A stretch of DNA of 64,000 nucleotides from the NCBI GenBank assembly GCA_963675135.1, contig OY776130.1, forward strand, positions 26,094,001-26,158,000, read 5' to 3'. Below, in pieces: positions 1 to 10,823 of the stretch; the first letter of the stretch is position 1, and every line of letters starts with the position of its first letter. The translations under genes were made by a program, and so were the position numbers. This DNA is from Galeopsis tetrahit (taxonomy: Eukaryota; Streptophyta; Magnoliopsida; Lamiales; Lamiaceae). A model generated the notes under the pieces. It was not told the DNA's origin. It saw only the letters and a list, made by a program, of their open reading frames with translations, and did no database searches.

Positions 1-421
1 CATCATTCATCGGCTTGAGCTTCTTTCCACAAAATATGTTCAAATATCTGATCTCTTGACCATTGGCATAGTTCTCAACATCAATCGATCCGGGATTCAA
101 GTGCAACTTCTCATCCAGAATCTCTCAGGTGACTTTCACTCTCCTTCCATCGATAAAAGATTCAATATACTCGCCTCTATGAGTAGCAGATGCGTAGAAT
201 TCCAGAACCTCCTCCTCCAAAATGACCTCCGGATATAACTCTAAGAATGGCTTGAGACCACAGTTGTAACACTTCATCAGGATCTCACGATTATCATCAG
301 TATGCCTTCCTTTGAAGAACAGGCAACTCTCCACATGAACCTTGCCTTCTGCTGCAAATTTCCCAACATCGAATCTTGCTTGCATGTTAGTCTCAGAATC
401 AAACAGGGTGATAATAGACAT
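1..421 (-). pseudogene. N-terminal part of env-position extra ORF of copia element B
   Basis: The ATG at 421 opens a protein beginning MSIITLFDSETNMQ. It is clearly homologous to the start of the extra ORF of element A at 15941. The frame closes with TGA at 125-127, but similarity continues in the same frame to the window edge (GSIDVENYANGQEIRYL against GSIDVENYAIGQEVRYL in A), so the TGA is a nonsense mutation, probably from CGA. The domain resembles what many plant annotations call 'putative plant transposon protein'. I see no signal peptide or membrane segment here, so an envelope function is not supported by this part. Confidence 0.75.
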
Positions 422-1329
422 TTTCGATGGATGAGATGTGGGAAACACACACAAATATGTAGTAGAAAAGTAGGATTCAAAGAGATTTCTAGCTTTCGAA
501 TAGAACAGTTATGAAAACGTGAAGAGTAATTTTCAGAAAAGAGGGGTTTTAGCAAATTGGGGTTTTTGAATCGAGTGGCTAGGATTAATGCAATCGATCC
601 AACGGTAGCAAAGATGGCGTTTGGAATTCGGTTACGGATTCGAGAATATTATGTGATTTGATATTGTAATATTTGGAATCTGACTATTCTATTGGCTAGA
701 AGAGAGGAGTGTACTCATCTGACCTAGTCTAGTAGGTTTAGGCGGGAACTGGGTGTATACACCTCATTAAATGAAGTGTATAAATCCAGTTTTAGGGTTT
801 CCAAATTATCGCAGCATGAAATTACTATAATACCATTAAATCAATTCCAATACTTCATGAATCTAAATTAATTGAGAACTTATCTGGTCTGTTCAAGTTC
901 ATCAGAACAGATTAGTAGATTTCTTTGCACTAGACGAGTTCCCCCTTCGACTGTGCTTGTCTGTCTGACTATCGAACATCTTCAAGTACATGTCTCATCT
1001 TGTGCGACGTATGAGAGTAGATACGAGTAGTAGAGTAGAATAATTAAAATGAATATCATTCAAATGTAGTGAACAAGGTGTCGATTAAGATGACTTTTAA
1101 CAAACTTAAGAGTCAACACAAGGATATTTAAGAAATCATAGATTCCTCCTTAAATGTTTATTCCCTTAGTATTACCCTCAGTTTTACCAGCTTCCTCATC
1201 GGGTTGTTTGGTCATCTTGTCTGACCTTGTATACCTGTCTTGTTGACGAGTAGGTGGGTGCGTTGTTTCTGCAGTAACTTGTCTGTTCTCCTTTCTTTTT
1301 TATGATGTACCTATTTGGTTAGTACATAG
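422..1329 (-). other. Non-coding spacer between RNase H and extra ORF (element B)
   Basis: No gene. It matches the equivalent spacer of element A (15942-16817) along most of its length. It contains two purine-tract sites when read on the minus strand: GAAGGGGGAACTCG near 940-953 and a damaged second tract near 1140-1152. These resemble the polypurine tract beside the 3' LTR of element A. It may hold splice or leader signals for the extra ORF, but none can be proven from sequence. Confidence 0.6.
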
Positions 1330-2061
1330 CTATATACGGGTAGGGTCTAGATCAATCAGTCCTAAACTAATGCATAATTCTCTAAAGCGAGCTTCGGGCA
1401 ATGGTTTTGTAAATATGTCAGCTCTTTGAATATCAGTATGAATCTTTTCCATGCGAATATCCTTCTTTTCAACATGACCACGTATAAAATGATGTTTCAC
1501 ATCAACATGCTTACATCGTGTGTGCAAAACATGATTTTGTGTAATGGCAATAGCACTGCTACTATCACAAAATATAGGAACATTAGATTCAACGATATTA
1601 TAATCTCTAAGCTGTTGAATAAGCCAAAGCAATTGACTACAACATCTACCAGTAACCATATACTCGGCTTCTGTTGTGGATGTAGCCACACTGGTCTGCT
1701 TTTTCGAAAACCATGAAATAAGCTTTGTGCCTAAGAATTGACAAGAACCAGAAGTAGATTTCCTACCTATTCTACAGCCTCCAAAATCAGAATCAGAGTA
1801 GCTACTTAGAGATAAATCATCATTCGAAGGATATCATATACCACGATTGATGGTTCCTTTCAAATATTTCAGTATCCGTTTAGTGGTTTCCATATGACTC
1901 TCTTTTGGATTAGCTTGGAATCGAGCACATACGCCAACAGAGAATGCAATATCAGGTCTACTAGTAGTTAAGTACAATAATGAGCCAATAAGACCACGAT
2001 AATATGACTGATCAGCACACTTACCATGTTCGTCTGGATCCATCCTGTATGTGGGTAGCAT
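1330..2061 (-). pseudogene. pol: RT C-terminus and RNase H of copia element B (broken)
   Basis: Two pieces: 1834-2061 (YRMDPDEHGKCADQSYYRGL, LYLTTSRPDIAFSVG, the end of the copia RT region) and 1330-1689 (ATSTTEAEYMVTGRCCSQLL, then HTRCKHVDVKHHFIR, then DIFTKPLPEARFREL, the RNase H region). The intervening 1690-1833 is recognisable against element A but lies out of frame. It forms the C-terminal end of the Pol polyprotein, whose RNase H removes RNA from the RNA:DNA hybrid. Function is lost. Confidence 0.85.
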
Positions 2062-2154
2062 TGGTACTCCAGTAGATTTGCAAGTTTTAATACCATACTT
2101 GTCTAGAAGATTTCTAGTATACTTTGCTTGATTTATGAAAATCCCTTGGGGAGT

Positions 2155-3258
2155 TTATTTTACTTGAAGGCCAATAAAGTAATTCATTTCACCCATCATC
2201 GACATCTCAAACTTACTTTGCATGAGTGTTGAAAAACTTTCACTCAGCTTTTTGTTGGGTGAACCAAAAATAATATCATCCACGTAAATTTGGACGAGTA
2301 AAATGTCATTCCCTTCTTGTCTTCTGAAAAAAGTACGATCTACTTTGCCCTTAGTAAAACCATTTTCTAATAGAAAGAGGGAGAGAGTGTCGTACCATGC
2401 TCTTGGAGCTTGCTTCAGTCCATACAAGGCTTTCTTCAATCTGTATACTTGATTGCCTTTCACTTCGAAACCTGGAGGTTGTTCTACATATACTTCTTCC
2501 GCAAGAATAATGTTAAGAAATGCACTTTTAACATCCATTTGATATACAGTAAACTTCATATAAGCAGAATATGCAAGAAACAATCGAATGGCTTCTAGTC
2601 TAGCAACAGGCGCATATGTTTCATCATAGTCTATGCCTTCAGCTTGTGAATAGCCTTGGGCTACTAGTCTAGCCTTATTCCTAACGACTACATCATTCTC
2701 ATCTTTCTTATTTTTGAAAATCCATCGAGTGCCAACTACATTATGGTGTTCTGGCCTATCGACAAGTTCCCAGATGTCATTTCGAACAAACTGGTTCAAC
2801 TCGTCTTGCATAGTGATGATCCAATTATTATCAGCCAAAGCCTCTTTAACGGTTGTAGGCTCGATAGATGAAAGGAAACAACACCAACAAAATATAGATG
2901 TACTCGGTTGTTCTTGCGACTCAAAGAGTTGTCGTCTAGTCTTTACACCAATAGTAGAGTCACCAATGATATTTTCAGTATCATGAGCCGATTTCCATGT
3001 TTTTCTAGACTTAACAGGCATGCTATCATCTTCTAAATCAACTATAGCATCATGCATTTCAACATCATTTGTATCAGGAGTTTTGGCAGGAGTAGACGAG
3101 TCAACTAGAGCAGGTGTGTCAATTGGTCTAGTGGACTTACCTTGAGCACTTACCTTCTCCTTGTCATCTGATTCGAGGGCTTTCAGGAATGGATTATAGG
3201 CTTGAACAGATTCGTACACTTCTGATTCTTTATCTGATTGGATCGATAAGTCGTCCAC
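2155..3258 (-). pseudogene. pol: Integrase C-tail and reverse transcriptase of copia element B
   Basis: An open frame of 367 codons. The first third is the acidic linker after integrase. The rest is copia RT: ELVDRPEHHNVVGTRWIFK, KARLVAQGYSQAEGIDYDET, VYQMDVKSAFLN, LYGLKQAPRAWYD and the catalytic IYVDDIIFGSP. The YVDD aspartates are present. It is a fragment of a longer polyprotein whose upstream integrase frame is broken near 3260-3330 and whose downstream end is a stop after NYFIGLQVK. Confidence 0.9.
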
Positions 3259-3326
3259 TTTCTTACTGATCTGGTCGATAGATGAGTCCTGTCGAGATTC
3301 ATCGAAAACAACATGTGGTATTTCTT

Positions 3327-4136
3327 CTACACAAAGAAATGAGTAGTAAATACTCTAAATGCTTTGCTAGTCGAGGAGTATCCTAAGAATATCCCCTCGC
3401 CTGCCTTTGCATCAAATGCATTTAACTTGCTTTTCCCATTGTTATGGATGAAACACTTGCATCCGAATATATGGAAATAAGAAATTCTAGGCTTTCTACC
3501 TTTCCATACCTCGTAGGGCGTCTTACCTAGTGCTTTGTTAATAGCACTTCTATTCTGGGAGTGGCATGCAGTATTGATCGCCTCTGCCCAAAACTTTTGA
3601 GGAGTATTATACTCGGCCAGCATGGTTCTACAGGCTTCTTTGAGTGTTCTATTCCTTCGCTCAGCTACACCATTTTGTTGAGGTGTCCTAGCTGCACTAG
3701 TAAGGTGCTGGATACCACGTTTAGAACAAAAATCTTTGATATAGCAATTAATAAATTCAGTCCCCTTATTAGTGCGAATTTTGACAATGGATTGATTCTT
3801 CTCAACCTGTAACTTCTTCAACAGATCAGGTAGGAGAGTTTGTGTATCACTCTTCTTGTGTAAGAAGACTACCCAAGTGAACTTAGAATAGTCGTCTACC
3901 ACAACAAGCGTGTACCTTCTACCATTCAAGGTTGGAGGAGTTATCGGACCATGAAGATCCATATGTAGTAGTTCTAGGACTCTACTTGTTGAGAGAGTAG
4001 GAATGGACTTAAAGGATCCTTTTACCTGTTTACCTTTCTGACAAGCATTGCATACATGTGACTTGTAATAGATTTCGTTGGGTATACCTTCAACAAGGTA
4101 ATCTCTTGCGATCTTATTAATCACCTTAAAGTTCAT
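3327..4136 (-). pseudogene. pol: GAG-pre-integrase and integrase core of copia element B
   Basis: Contains the Cys pair of the pre-integrase zinc region (HVCNACQKGKQ), the core with LLHMDLHGPITPP and VVVDDYSKFTWVVF, then TPQQNGVAERRNRTLKEA with the catalytic Glu, and the C-terminal KTPYEVWKGRKPRISYFHIF. Where element A reads SDKGTEF, this copy reads TNKGTEF, so the second catalytic Asp appears changed to Asn. The N-terminal 245 bp (to 4179) are an almost perfect copy of 5634-5878. Confidence 0.88.
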
Positions 4137-4179
4137 ATAACATAGGCGTCTATGTCATAGCCAACTGATCTCTTTAGGG
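3935..4179. repeat. Left copy of 245-bp direct duplication flanking a solo LTR
   Basis: Positions 3935-4179 and 5634-5878 align end to end with no gap. The only difference I saw is ATATAACAT here against ATATGACAT in the right copy. The duplicated DNA is pre-integrase coding sequence of element B, and the two copies bracket an LTR in the opposite orientation. An ordinary copia insertion duplicates only about 5 bp. Confidence 0.95.
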
Positions 4180-5633
4180 CTGGGATATAAATTCACCCTA
4201 AGCCCCACTTGATGTTAGAATAGTTTTGATGGCCAAAACACTTAGAGTTTATAAATGTAATAGGATCAGCTGACTTGTATAGAATAGCTTAGACTACTCT
4301 TGTGTGATCAACTGTATTGATATCAGCTGATCAGCACAGTCTTGGCTTACATGCCTATCCTCAAGATGAGAAGAGTAGAAGACATGAAGACTAGAAGATC
4401 CTTGAAGACCAGATAAGTTAAGGTGCTTGTATACCTACTTATCTGATGGAGTTCCAGATTGAAGATGGCCTAAAGCAGTACAAAGAATTTCCAGATCTGA
4501 AGAGTGTTACTCTACTGATATCAGAAGACAGAAGACCTAAGGCCAGAAGAGTAGTCAGAAGACTAGAAGTACAGATCAGAAGACTATGTGCTCTTCCAGG
4601 ACTCGGCTGATTCCTAAGTCATCTTGCAATTCAAACGAAGACCTACCTTATTTAGAAGATTGACATGATCCCAGGATTGAAGCAATCAAGCGGCTGGAAT
4701 CAAGGAATCAAGCTATTATGGAAAGATTGCTCAAACGGCTAGTCAACTCCAACGGCTAGTTGCAATCAATCTCCATTATAAATACAAGAGGATGAGAAAT
4801 CACAAAAAGGAGTCACAAGAGAGAATTCAACGAGCCAAGCAAGCAATCAAAGCTAAAACCATACTATTCTAAGAATTCTCAAAAGAGCCAGAAACCATTA
4901 GATTATCTATAGCTCTTAAGTGATTTTTATCCAACCCCTAAGAACCTGAAACCTGTTCATATTGTATATCAATTGTTTTAGGCATAGTGGTTAAGCAAAT
5001 TATAAGCTTGAACCATTAGTTGGATACACCTCAAAAACCCCAAACCCTCACCGAAAGGTTAAAGTTTTTGAACCCCTTAAAGTGCAAGTGCTTACAATCA
5101 CTTGTGGAGACCGTAGCTGTTAGGACGGCTCAGATCTCAAAGTCCTAACCTTGGGACTATAAAGGTCAAGACCCTTGTAATTTGTGGTAAATTAAAGGGA
5201 TTAAACATCACGTGTGGACGTGAGAGTGGACGTAGGAACGTATATCCGAACCACTATAAATCCGGTGTTATTTACTTTCTGCACTTTACATTTCTGTCTT
5301 TACATACATTATTATATAGTGCATACTGTGATTTCAACATTCTTCAAAACAAGGCCATAACTTTCAAACCAGCATCAGCTGAGTATTTTCATTAAGCAAA
5401 ACAAGTTGAACACTTTCATAAGAATTACAAGAACGAGTCTAAACCAGGGCCACCATAATTCCGCATATAACCTCCTCAGTCAGATCACTATAGTCATCTG
5501 GACCAGCAGACTTGCAGTCCAGTTGACATAGCAATCAGAAGAGATTCTCAACTCTGTTTGAAAAAGTTTTAAAGTCTATTCACCCCTCCCCTCTAGACTT
5601 TAATCCCATTCACAACTCGTTCAGGGACCAACA
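4180..5633 (+). mobile_element. Plus-strand solo LTR of a SIRE-like copia element inside element B
   Basis: The start (GGGATATAAATTC, then TTGATGTTAGAATAGTTTTG) aligns with the LTR start of elements A and B read on the minus strand (GGGATATGAATCC, then TTGATGTTGAAGTAGTTTTG). The end, CCCCTCTAGACTT then GGGACCAACA, is a typical SIRE-type LTR end. About three bases of the expected TGTT start are missing. No internal region follows, so this is a solo LTR. It carries its own TATA box. The 5 bases on each side (AGGGC and GAGGA) do not match, so no normal TSD is visible. Confidence 0.85.
4777..4784 (+). promoter_or_regulatory. TATA box of the solo LTR
   Basis: TATAAATA on the plus strand, about 600 bp into the LTR, followed by an A-rich leader. 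The A and B LTRs (minus strand) and the plus-strand LTR fragment at 49.5 kb carry a similar TATAAATA, which supports it as the U3/R promoter. Confidence 0.6.
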
Positions 5634-5878
5634 GAGGAGTTATCGGACCATGAAGATCCATATGTAGTAGTTCTAGGACTCTACTTGTTGAGAGAGTAGG
5701 AATGGACTTAAAGGATCCTTTTACCTGTTTACCTTTCTGACAAGCATTGCATACATGTGACTTGTAATAGATTTCGTTGGGTATACCTTCAACAAGGTAA
5801 TCTCTTGCGATCTTATTAATCACCTTAAAGTTCATATGACATAGGCGTCTATGTCATAGCCAACTGATCTCTTTAGGG
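5634..5878. repeat. Right copy of 245-bp direct duplication
   Basis: Nearly identical to 3935-4179 and begins directly after the CA end of the solo LTR. On its right it joins element B's own protease region (GGTTCTTACTAAG), so this copy is in its original context on that side. The left copy is in original context towards integrase. Confidence 0.95.
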
Positions 5879-6279
5879 TTCTTACTAAGAAGACAAGTAT
5901 CCCTCGGACATCTATTCCAATTCACGATGTATACACTGCCTTGTCTTATGCCGACGAGTAGTACAGTGTGTATCCTCTTGTCAATGATCTCACATTTGTG
6001 ACTTTTGAATTGTACCTTATAACCGCGATCACAAAATTGAGAAACAGATAGTAAATTGTACTTCAAACCTTCTACGTAGGATACGTCTTGTATCTCTACA
6101 TATCCATTTCTGATGTAGCCAAAGCCTTTCGTAACAGCAGTTGAGCTATCACCGAAAATCACCTTGGGTCCTTCTTGATCATAGTAACTCGATAGAAGAG
6201 CCTTAGTACCCGTCATGTGGTGCGAACAACCACTATCGATGTACCAAGTTTCTCCTATAGAGCCACCTTTCTTGTACAA
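5634..6279 (-). pseudogene. pol: Protease and pre-integrase part of copia element B
   Basis: The region 5854-6279 encodes GETWYIDSGCSHHMTGTKAL. DSG is the aspartic protease active site of copia elements and is followed by the usual HHMTG. A pre-integrase region comes next. The frame stops near 5854 (KEISWL), and the homologous sequence continues through 5634-5835 as the second copy of the duplicated zinc region. The protease releases Gag and Pol products in the virus-like particle. This copy is non-functional. Confidence 0.85.
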
Positions 6280-6332
6280 GTCAAGTCGACCCTACAAACA
6301 ATGATATTTAATAATTTAGGTACCCTCCTTGT

Positions 6333-8884
6333 CTATTGGGGTCCTGGGGGGTTAGTAGAGTTTAGAGGAATCCAAATGTACATAGGAGTTTTGAACAAAT
6401 TTGACCTCTTAAGCTTTCTACCACGCTTGTTACAAAATAGTACCCTATTGTCCTTATCTAGTCTATCTTCGGACTTTTGGTCTACTCGTTTGAGATAGCA
6501 TTTCGACTTAACCTCTACTTGAGTAGGCATAGGTCTTTGATAGTTAGAATAGGGCTTGTATGCATTAAGGCCATACGGTTTATAGACACGTTTGGGTCTT
6601 TCCTCACTCATGATATCGTAAGATAAGGGTGGAGGATATAAGACAGGTTGAGTACGATATATCGGAGCAACCTTCCTAGGCCCAGTCGAGTAGAACTGAG
6701 ACTGCCTTATGAAAGGAGGTCTAGGCTCTTTCCAACTAGTCAGTACTTGTCTAGAACTCGTCTCCTGAGGATACCAATCTTCGTATCTAACCTGGTTTGG
6801 TCGTCCACGACTAGTGGTCCTCTTTTGACTTTTCCTAAACGGAACAGGTCTGCAACATTCTTTTTACCACCTTTGGTAGTCGGAGTGTTAACTCTAGTCT
6901 GCTTATGTACAGTGCCTTTGGATGATGTTCTAATATCGTATTCCATTGGTCTTTTCCCTTTATCTTTTGTCAAAGAACTTGAACTAGCAGCAGTAGGGTT
7001 CTTAATGACATGAGTAGATGAGTCAGGTGTTTCTGCACCCAACCCAGTCTTGTCACCTGGAGCCCTGTACCTATCTGACAGTTGTTGATTAATCTTTGAA
7101 GAATTAACCAAGTCAGTAAGTTTAAGGTCTAGATTTACGACTTCAGTCTCTAAGAACTTATTGCGCTCTTCAAGCTTTTTGCACTTGTTCTTTATAACAT
7201 TGAATTCATTAGTCTCGGTAGCATGACTTTTCAATAAATCTTGATACAACTTGTCTGTTGACGCGCACTTGAATTTGAGTTGTTCCAACTCTTCTGTCAA
7301 GCGTTTGTTTAGGACAGTTATATTAAAATCTACCTTAAACTAAGCTTCTCTAAGATCAATGATTTCTTGTTTTAAAACGATGTTCTCGTCGCTGACTTCA
7401 ATGAATGCCATGTTAGCAAGTAGGAGGTCTTCTTCAATCACACTAGTAGAGTGATGAAGACTACTCCCTACTCCACTGTCGGCAGTATCACTTTCATCAG
7501 TGTCAGAGTCATCACATGATTGAAACGAAGTTGCAGATGATACCTCTTGTTCGATTTTCGCCATTAGAATTAGGCCATCATCTACTATGAATGCTTCTTC
7601 GTCTTCATGATTAAACGGGTAGCTAGATGAAGACGATGGTAACTCGTTTGAATCCGTCTCAGAGTAATCATTAGCCATCAAAGCCTTCTTACCCTTGTTG
7701 TATCTTCGTTCACGTCGTGCTTTCCGTTCTTCTCGATCATCAGTGCTCAGGTCCGGACATTCGTAAATGTAATGACCTGGTTTCTCACTGTTATAGCATA
7801 ATAGATCGTTAGTAGACTTTTTCACAGGAGAATTATCCCTTTTCTTATCTCATCTATCAGAACGTCTAATCTTCCTATCCTCAGATTTTCTATCTCGTAT
7901 GTTCTCTTACGAGACCTCATCTCTCCTTTCGGAAGAGTTTCGATCTCGTCTAGTCTCAGACGAGTCCTTGTTAGTAGAACCTCTAAAGTCTTTGTAAAAG
8001 CGCTTATATCTACCATAGCGTTTGTTTAACTTGTCGAACTTCCTAACCATAAGAGTCATCTGATCTTTCAGACTTAGATCAGACCTGTCTAACTCGTCTT
8101 TAACACTAGTAGACTTAGCCTTAGACTTAGACTTGTCTACCCTAGAGCTCCTAGACGAAGTAGACTTAAAAGCAACATTTTTTGACACATTTTTCTCTCT
8201 ATCACTACTGGCAATAGGATCATCCTCATCTAGATCGAACTCATGTGCTTTGAGTGTTTGGAACATTGTCTCGGCTGACCATTCATCAATGTCCTGAGTA
8301 TTCTTAATGATCATTTTGACCATTTTCCATCTAGCATCAAGACTCTTAAGAATTCTCAAGTTTATTTCACGACTAGTATATGTCTTGCCTAAAACTTCCA
8401 AATCATTCATGATACGTATGAAACGAGTATCTAACTGGTCTATATTTTCACCAGCCTTCATTTTAAATGATTCGAACCTCTGTACAGCTGTGGATAACTT
8501 ACTTTCTTTGATTAGGGTGGTCCCTTCACAAATGATAGCAAGTCGATCCCACATTTCTTTGGCAGTCTTACATTTTAATACTTTTCCCAGATACTCGTTG
8601 GGAAGGGTATGTAAAATATAGTTCTTAGCCAAACTGTCCAGATTGTTCTGTCTCATTTCTTCCGAAGTGAGTTCTGACCTGGGTTTGGCGACAAGTACAC
8701 CAACGGCCTTTGAGGGTTCCAATGCAGCAGTGTTTGGCACCATGGTCACGATCGGGCCTTCTTTTACGATAGACACCATCAAATCGTGCGTCGAGCTAAA
8801 GATAGATTCCATCCGGAGTTTCCAGTAATCATAATCCTGAACTGAAAACTTGGGCAGTTTGTTAGCGCTTATTTCCATAGACAT
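6333..8884 (-). pseudogene. gag: gag of copia element B (broken into several frames)
   Basis: The ATG at 8884 starts MSMEISANKLPKFSVQDYDYW, a copia Gag (UBN2-like) start matching element A. The frames are 7907-8884 (capsid-like), 7340-7825 (zinc knuckle CYNSEKPGHYIYEC, then a Ser/Asp/Glu-rich stretch and DEEAFIVDDGL), 6740-7300 (coiled-coil-like, Lys/Glu-rich) and 6333-6611 (basic C-terminal linker towards protease). The first knuckle residue pattern is damaged: CYNS replaces CYNC of element A. At least three frameshifts separate the pieces. Confidence 0.88.
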
Positions 8885-9031
8885 GATTTCAAGAAGATCA
8901 AATAGGAATATAACAAGTAGATCAAAGATACAGGATAATCAAGAACAGTGATATAAACAAGTACAATCAAGAACCAAGACTTCCCTCTAAGTCTTTTGGG
9001 TGATCAAGAAACAGCAGTCCAATGAACTACT

Positions 9032-9043
9032 GCTCTGATACCA
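9032..9043 (-). other. Primer binding site, initiator-Met tRNA (element B)
   Basis: On the minus strand this reads TGGTATCAGAGC, the usual plant copia PBS complementary to the 3' end of initiator Met tRNA. Two bases (AG) separate it from the CA end of the 5' LTR. Confidence 0.92.
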
Positions 9044-9045
9044 CT

Positions 9046-10306
9046 TGTAGGTCCCTATTTGAGTTGATAAGATTGAGAAAGCTAGTAAAAGTCTAGAGGG
9101 GGGTGAATAGACTTTTAAAAATCTTTCAAAATATCAAAGTACACAATGCGGAATATCAGAATTAATAATGAGCCCTTAAGATTTATACTCAACTAATATT
9201 GAAATGAACTTCTGTATGAACACTGAACTTGTCTATTCTATAAGCAGATTAATCGATTAAACAAGTAATCAATCAAACAACAAATAAAAAAGTAAAGTAA
9301 ATCAACACGAGAATTTATAGTGGTTCGGCAACTTGTCTACATCCACTCTCACAACTCCAGTTGCGAAATTTATTAACTCTTCTCTTCGAGTAGTGTGTTC
9401 TTGTGGCTTTAAGTCCAAAGAAATAAGACTTCGATCTTTTCGACTATATCTCCAGATATATCTTCGATCTTACAACTAGCTATTTTACAAGTAACTAGCA
9501 ACTTGAACCAACAGTAAACAGTAAAGAAAAACTTCTCTAATTCAGTAGTAGCCTTCTTTGATTTTGACTTGTCTTCTGGCTTGAACTTTCTGAACTTCAA
9601 CTCTGCGAGTTTTCCTTACTTTGAATATCTCAATAAACGCTCTTATTGTCGTAGTAACAGTAGTCACAATTTCAGTAGTCATTAATCGTTGAAAGTCTTT
9701 AAGTATTTATAGACTTCTGAATATAAAAAATAGTTTGTTATCCAACAACCTTTCTTGATAACTAACTTCAAAACGGTTTTTTCTTATCCTTCCACGCGTT
9801 TCTTCAGTTAATTAGTTATTCCATAACTAACTCTTTAAAATACGATCTTATCTTCTTACGCGTTTTTTACTTATGCGAACTCGACTTTTCTAGTCTTCAA
9901 CACTTAGACAATTCTTCAGTCTTCACTTCACTTGTTTTGTCTTGCAGGAGTCTTCTTCCAGCAGTAGACTCCTTCATGTATATAACTAATCTTAACAAGA
10001 CTATTACATTACATTAAGCGTTATAAATCCAGCTTAGTCAACTTACAACTATACATCAATATAAACTATGAGCTTCTATACAACAATTATATGCTCATCA
10101 TAACACCTATATAAAACTTAACATAGTACTTATAAAACGTACTTGTCTTTTCTTTTCTTTCATATGTACTCTACTGATCTTTGTCCATAAGACGACTTCC
10201 ATAACTAGATCAGTCAACACTTAGAAATATATTCAAGTCTACTTTTGGCTTATCAAAACTACTTCAACATCAATTTAGGACTTGTATTAGGATTCATATC
10301 CCAACA
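9046..10306 (-). repeat. 5' LTR of copia element B (1261 bp)
   Basis: Bounded on the plus strand by TGTAGGTCCC at the left and ATATCCCAACA at the right, so on the minus strand it begins TGTTGGGATAT and ends CCTACA. It aligns along its length with the 3' LTR of element A (10824-12044), but with many substitutions and indels, so A and B are separate insertions. The 5 bp to its right are ACTGT. The matching TSD would be outside the window. Confidence 0.9.
9704..9711 (-). promoter_or_regulatory. LTR TATA box (element B)
   Basis: TATAAATA on the minus strand within CTATAAATACTT, at the same place as the TATA of element A's LTR (11440-11447). It probably starts the genomic RNA. Confidence 0.6.
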
Positions 10307-10823
10307 ACTGTCATCGTGACAACAGGGCCCATAGAGGAGGACGAGACTGTGGGTACTCCATCTGGTGCCAGAGCCTTTTTCGCCATGCTCTACAGCGAAA
10401 CCGACCGGAGAGGGTTCCAGCGATGGCCCTCCGACGCTCAAGTCAGTGAAGATTTGATGAATGGATTTTGTATAAGAAATAATAAAAGAGAGAGAATTTT
10501 TAAGAAAAGTGAGTTAACCTTTACAAATGGTAAAAATAACACTATTTATACCTTCAAGACTTGGGGGTAATGTTGTAATTCCGAGAACTAGGGTTTTGGG
10601 TCATAGGGGACCACGCCACGTCACCGTCCTATACTGACATTCTGTTATTTTGAATGAAGGAAGGGGAATTTTTCACCTGCAATGCATTTTGTTATTGGCA
10701 GAAATAGTACATAGTGAGGACCACTAGGATGAGCTGTCAAGAAATCGAGTTGATTTGGATAAGATTTGAATTCATATCATGGTAGCCTTAGACCTGAAGA
10801 TTCATAGCTTCAGGTAATGAGGA
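10307..10823 (-). mobile_element. Remnant LTR-type sequence between elements B and A
   Basis: No convincing gene; the 84-codon plus frame here is probably chance. Read on the minus strand it contains GACTTGAGCGTCGGAGGG (about 10425-10442), a motif common in the U5/R region of many plant LTR retrotransposons, preceded by an A/T-rich leader. I interpret it as a truncated LTR of another family that received the two SIRE-type elements on either side. The family is not determined. Confidence 0.5.

Larger units (their letters stand above)
1..10306 (-). mobile_element. Ty1-copia (SIRE/Maximus-type) retrotransposon B, left end outside window
   Basis: Reading right to left on the minus strand, the order is 5' LTR (9046-10306), PBS, gag, protease, integrase, RT, RNase H, a non-coding spacer and the start of an extra ORF cut by the window edge. 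Integrase before RT is the copia order. The acidic, Ser-rich region after the gag zinc knuckle and the ORF in the env position suggest the SIRE/Maximus lineage (inference from family knowledge). The element is dead: many frameshifts and stops, plus an inserted solo LTR at 4180-5633. Its 3' LTR should lie a few kb left of the window. Confidence 0.9.

Noticed and set aside
10316..10570. 84-codon plus-strand ORF between the two big copia elements
   Set aside because: The opposite strand shows a retroelement LTR motif; protein composition changes abruptly and there is no homology I know.
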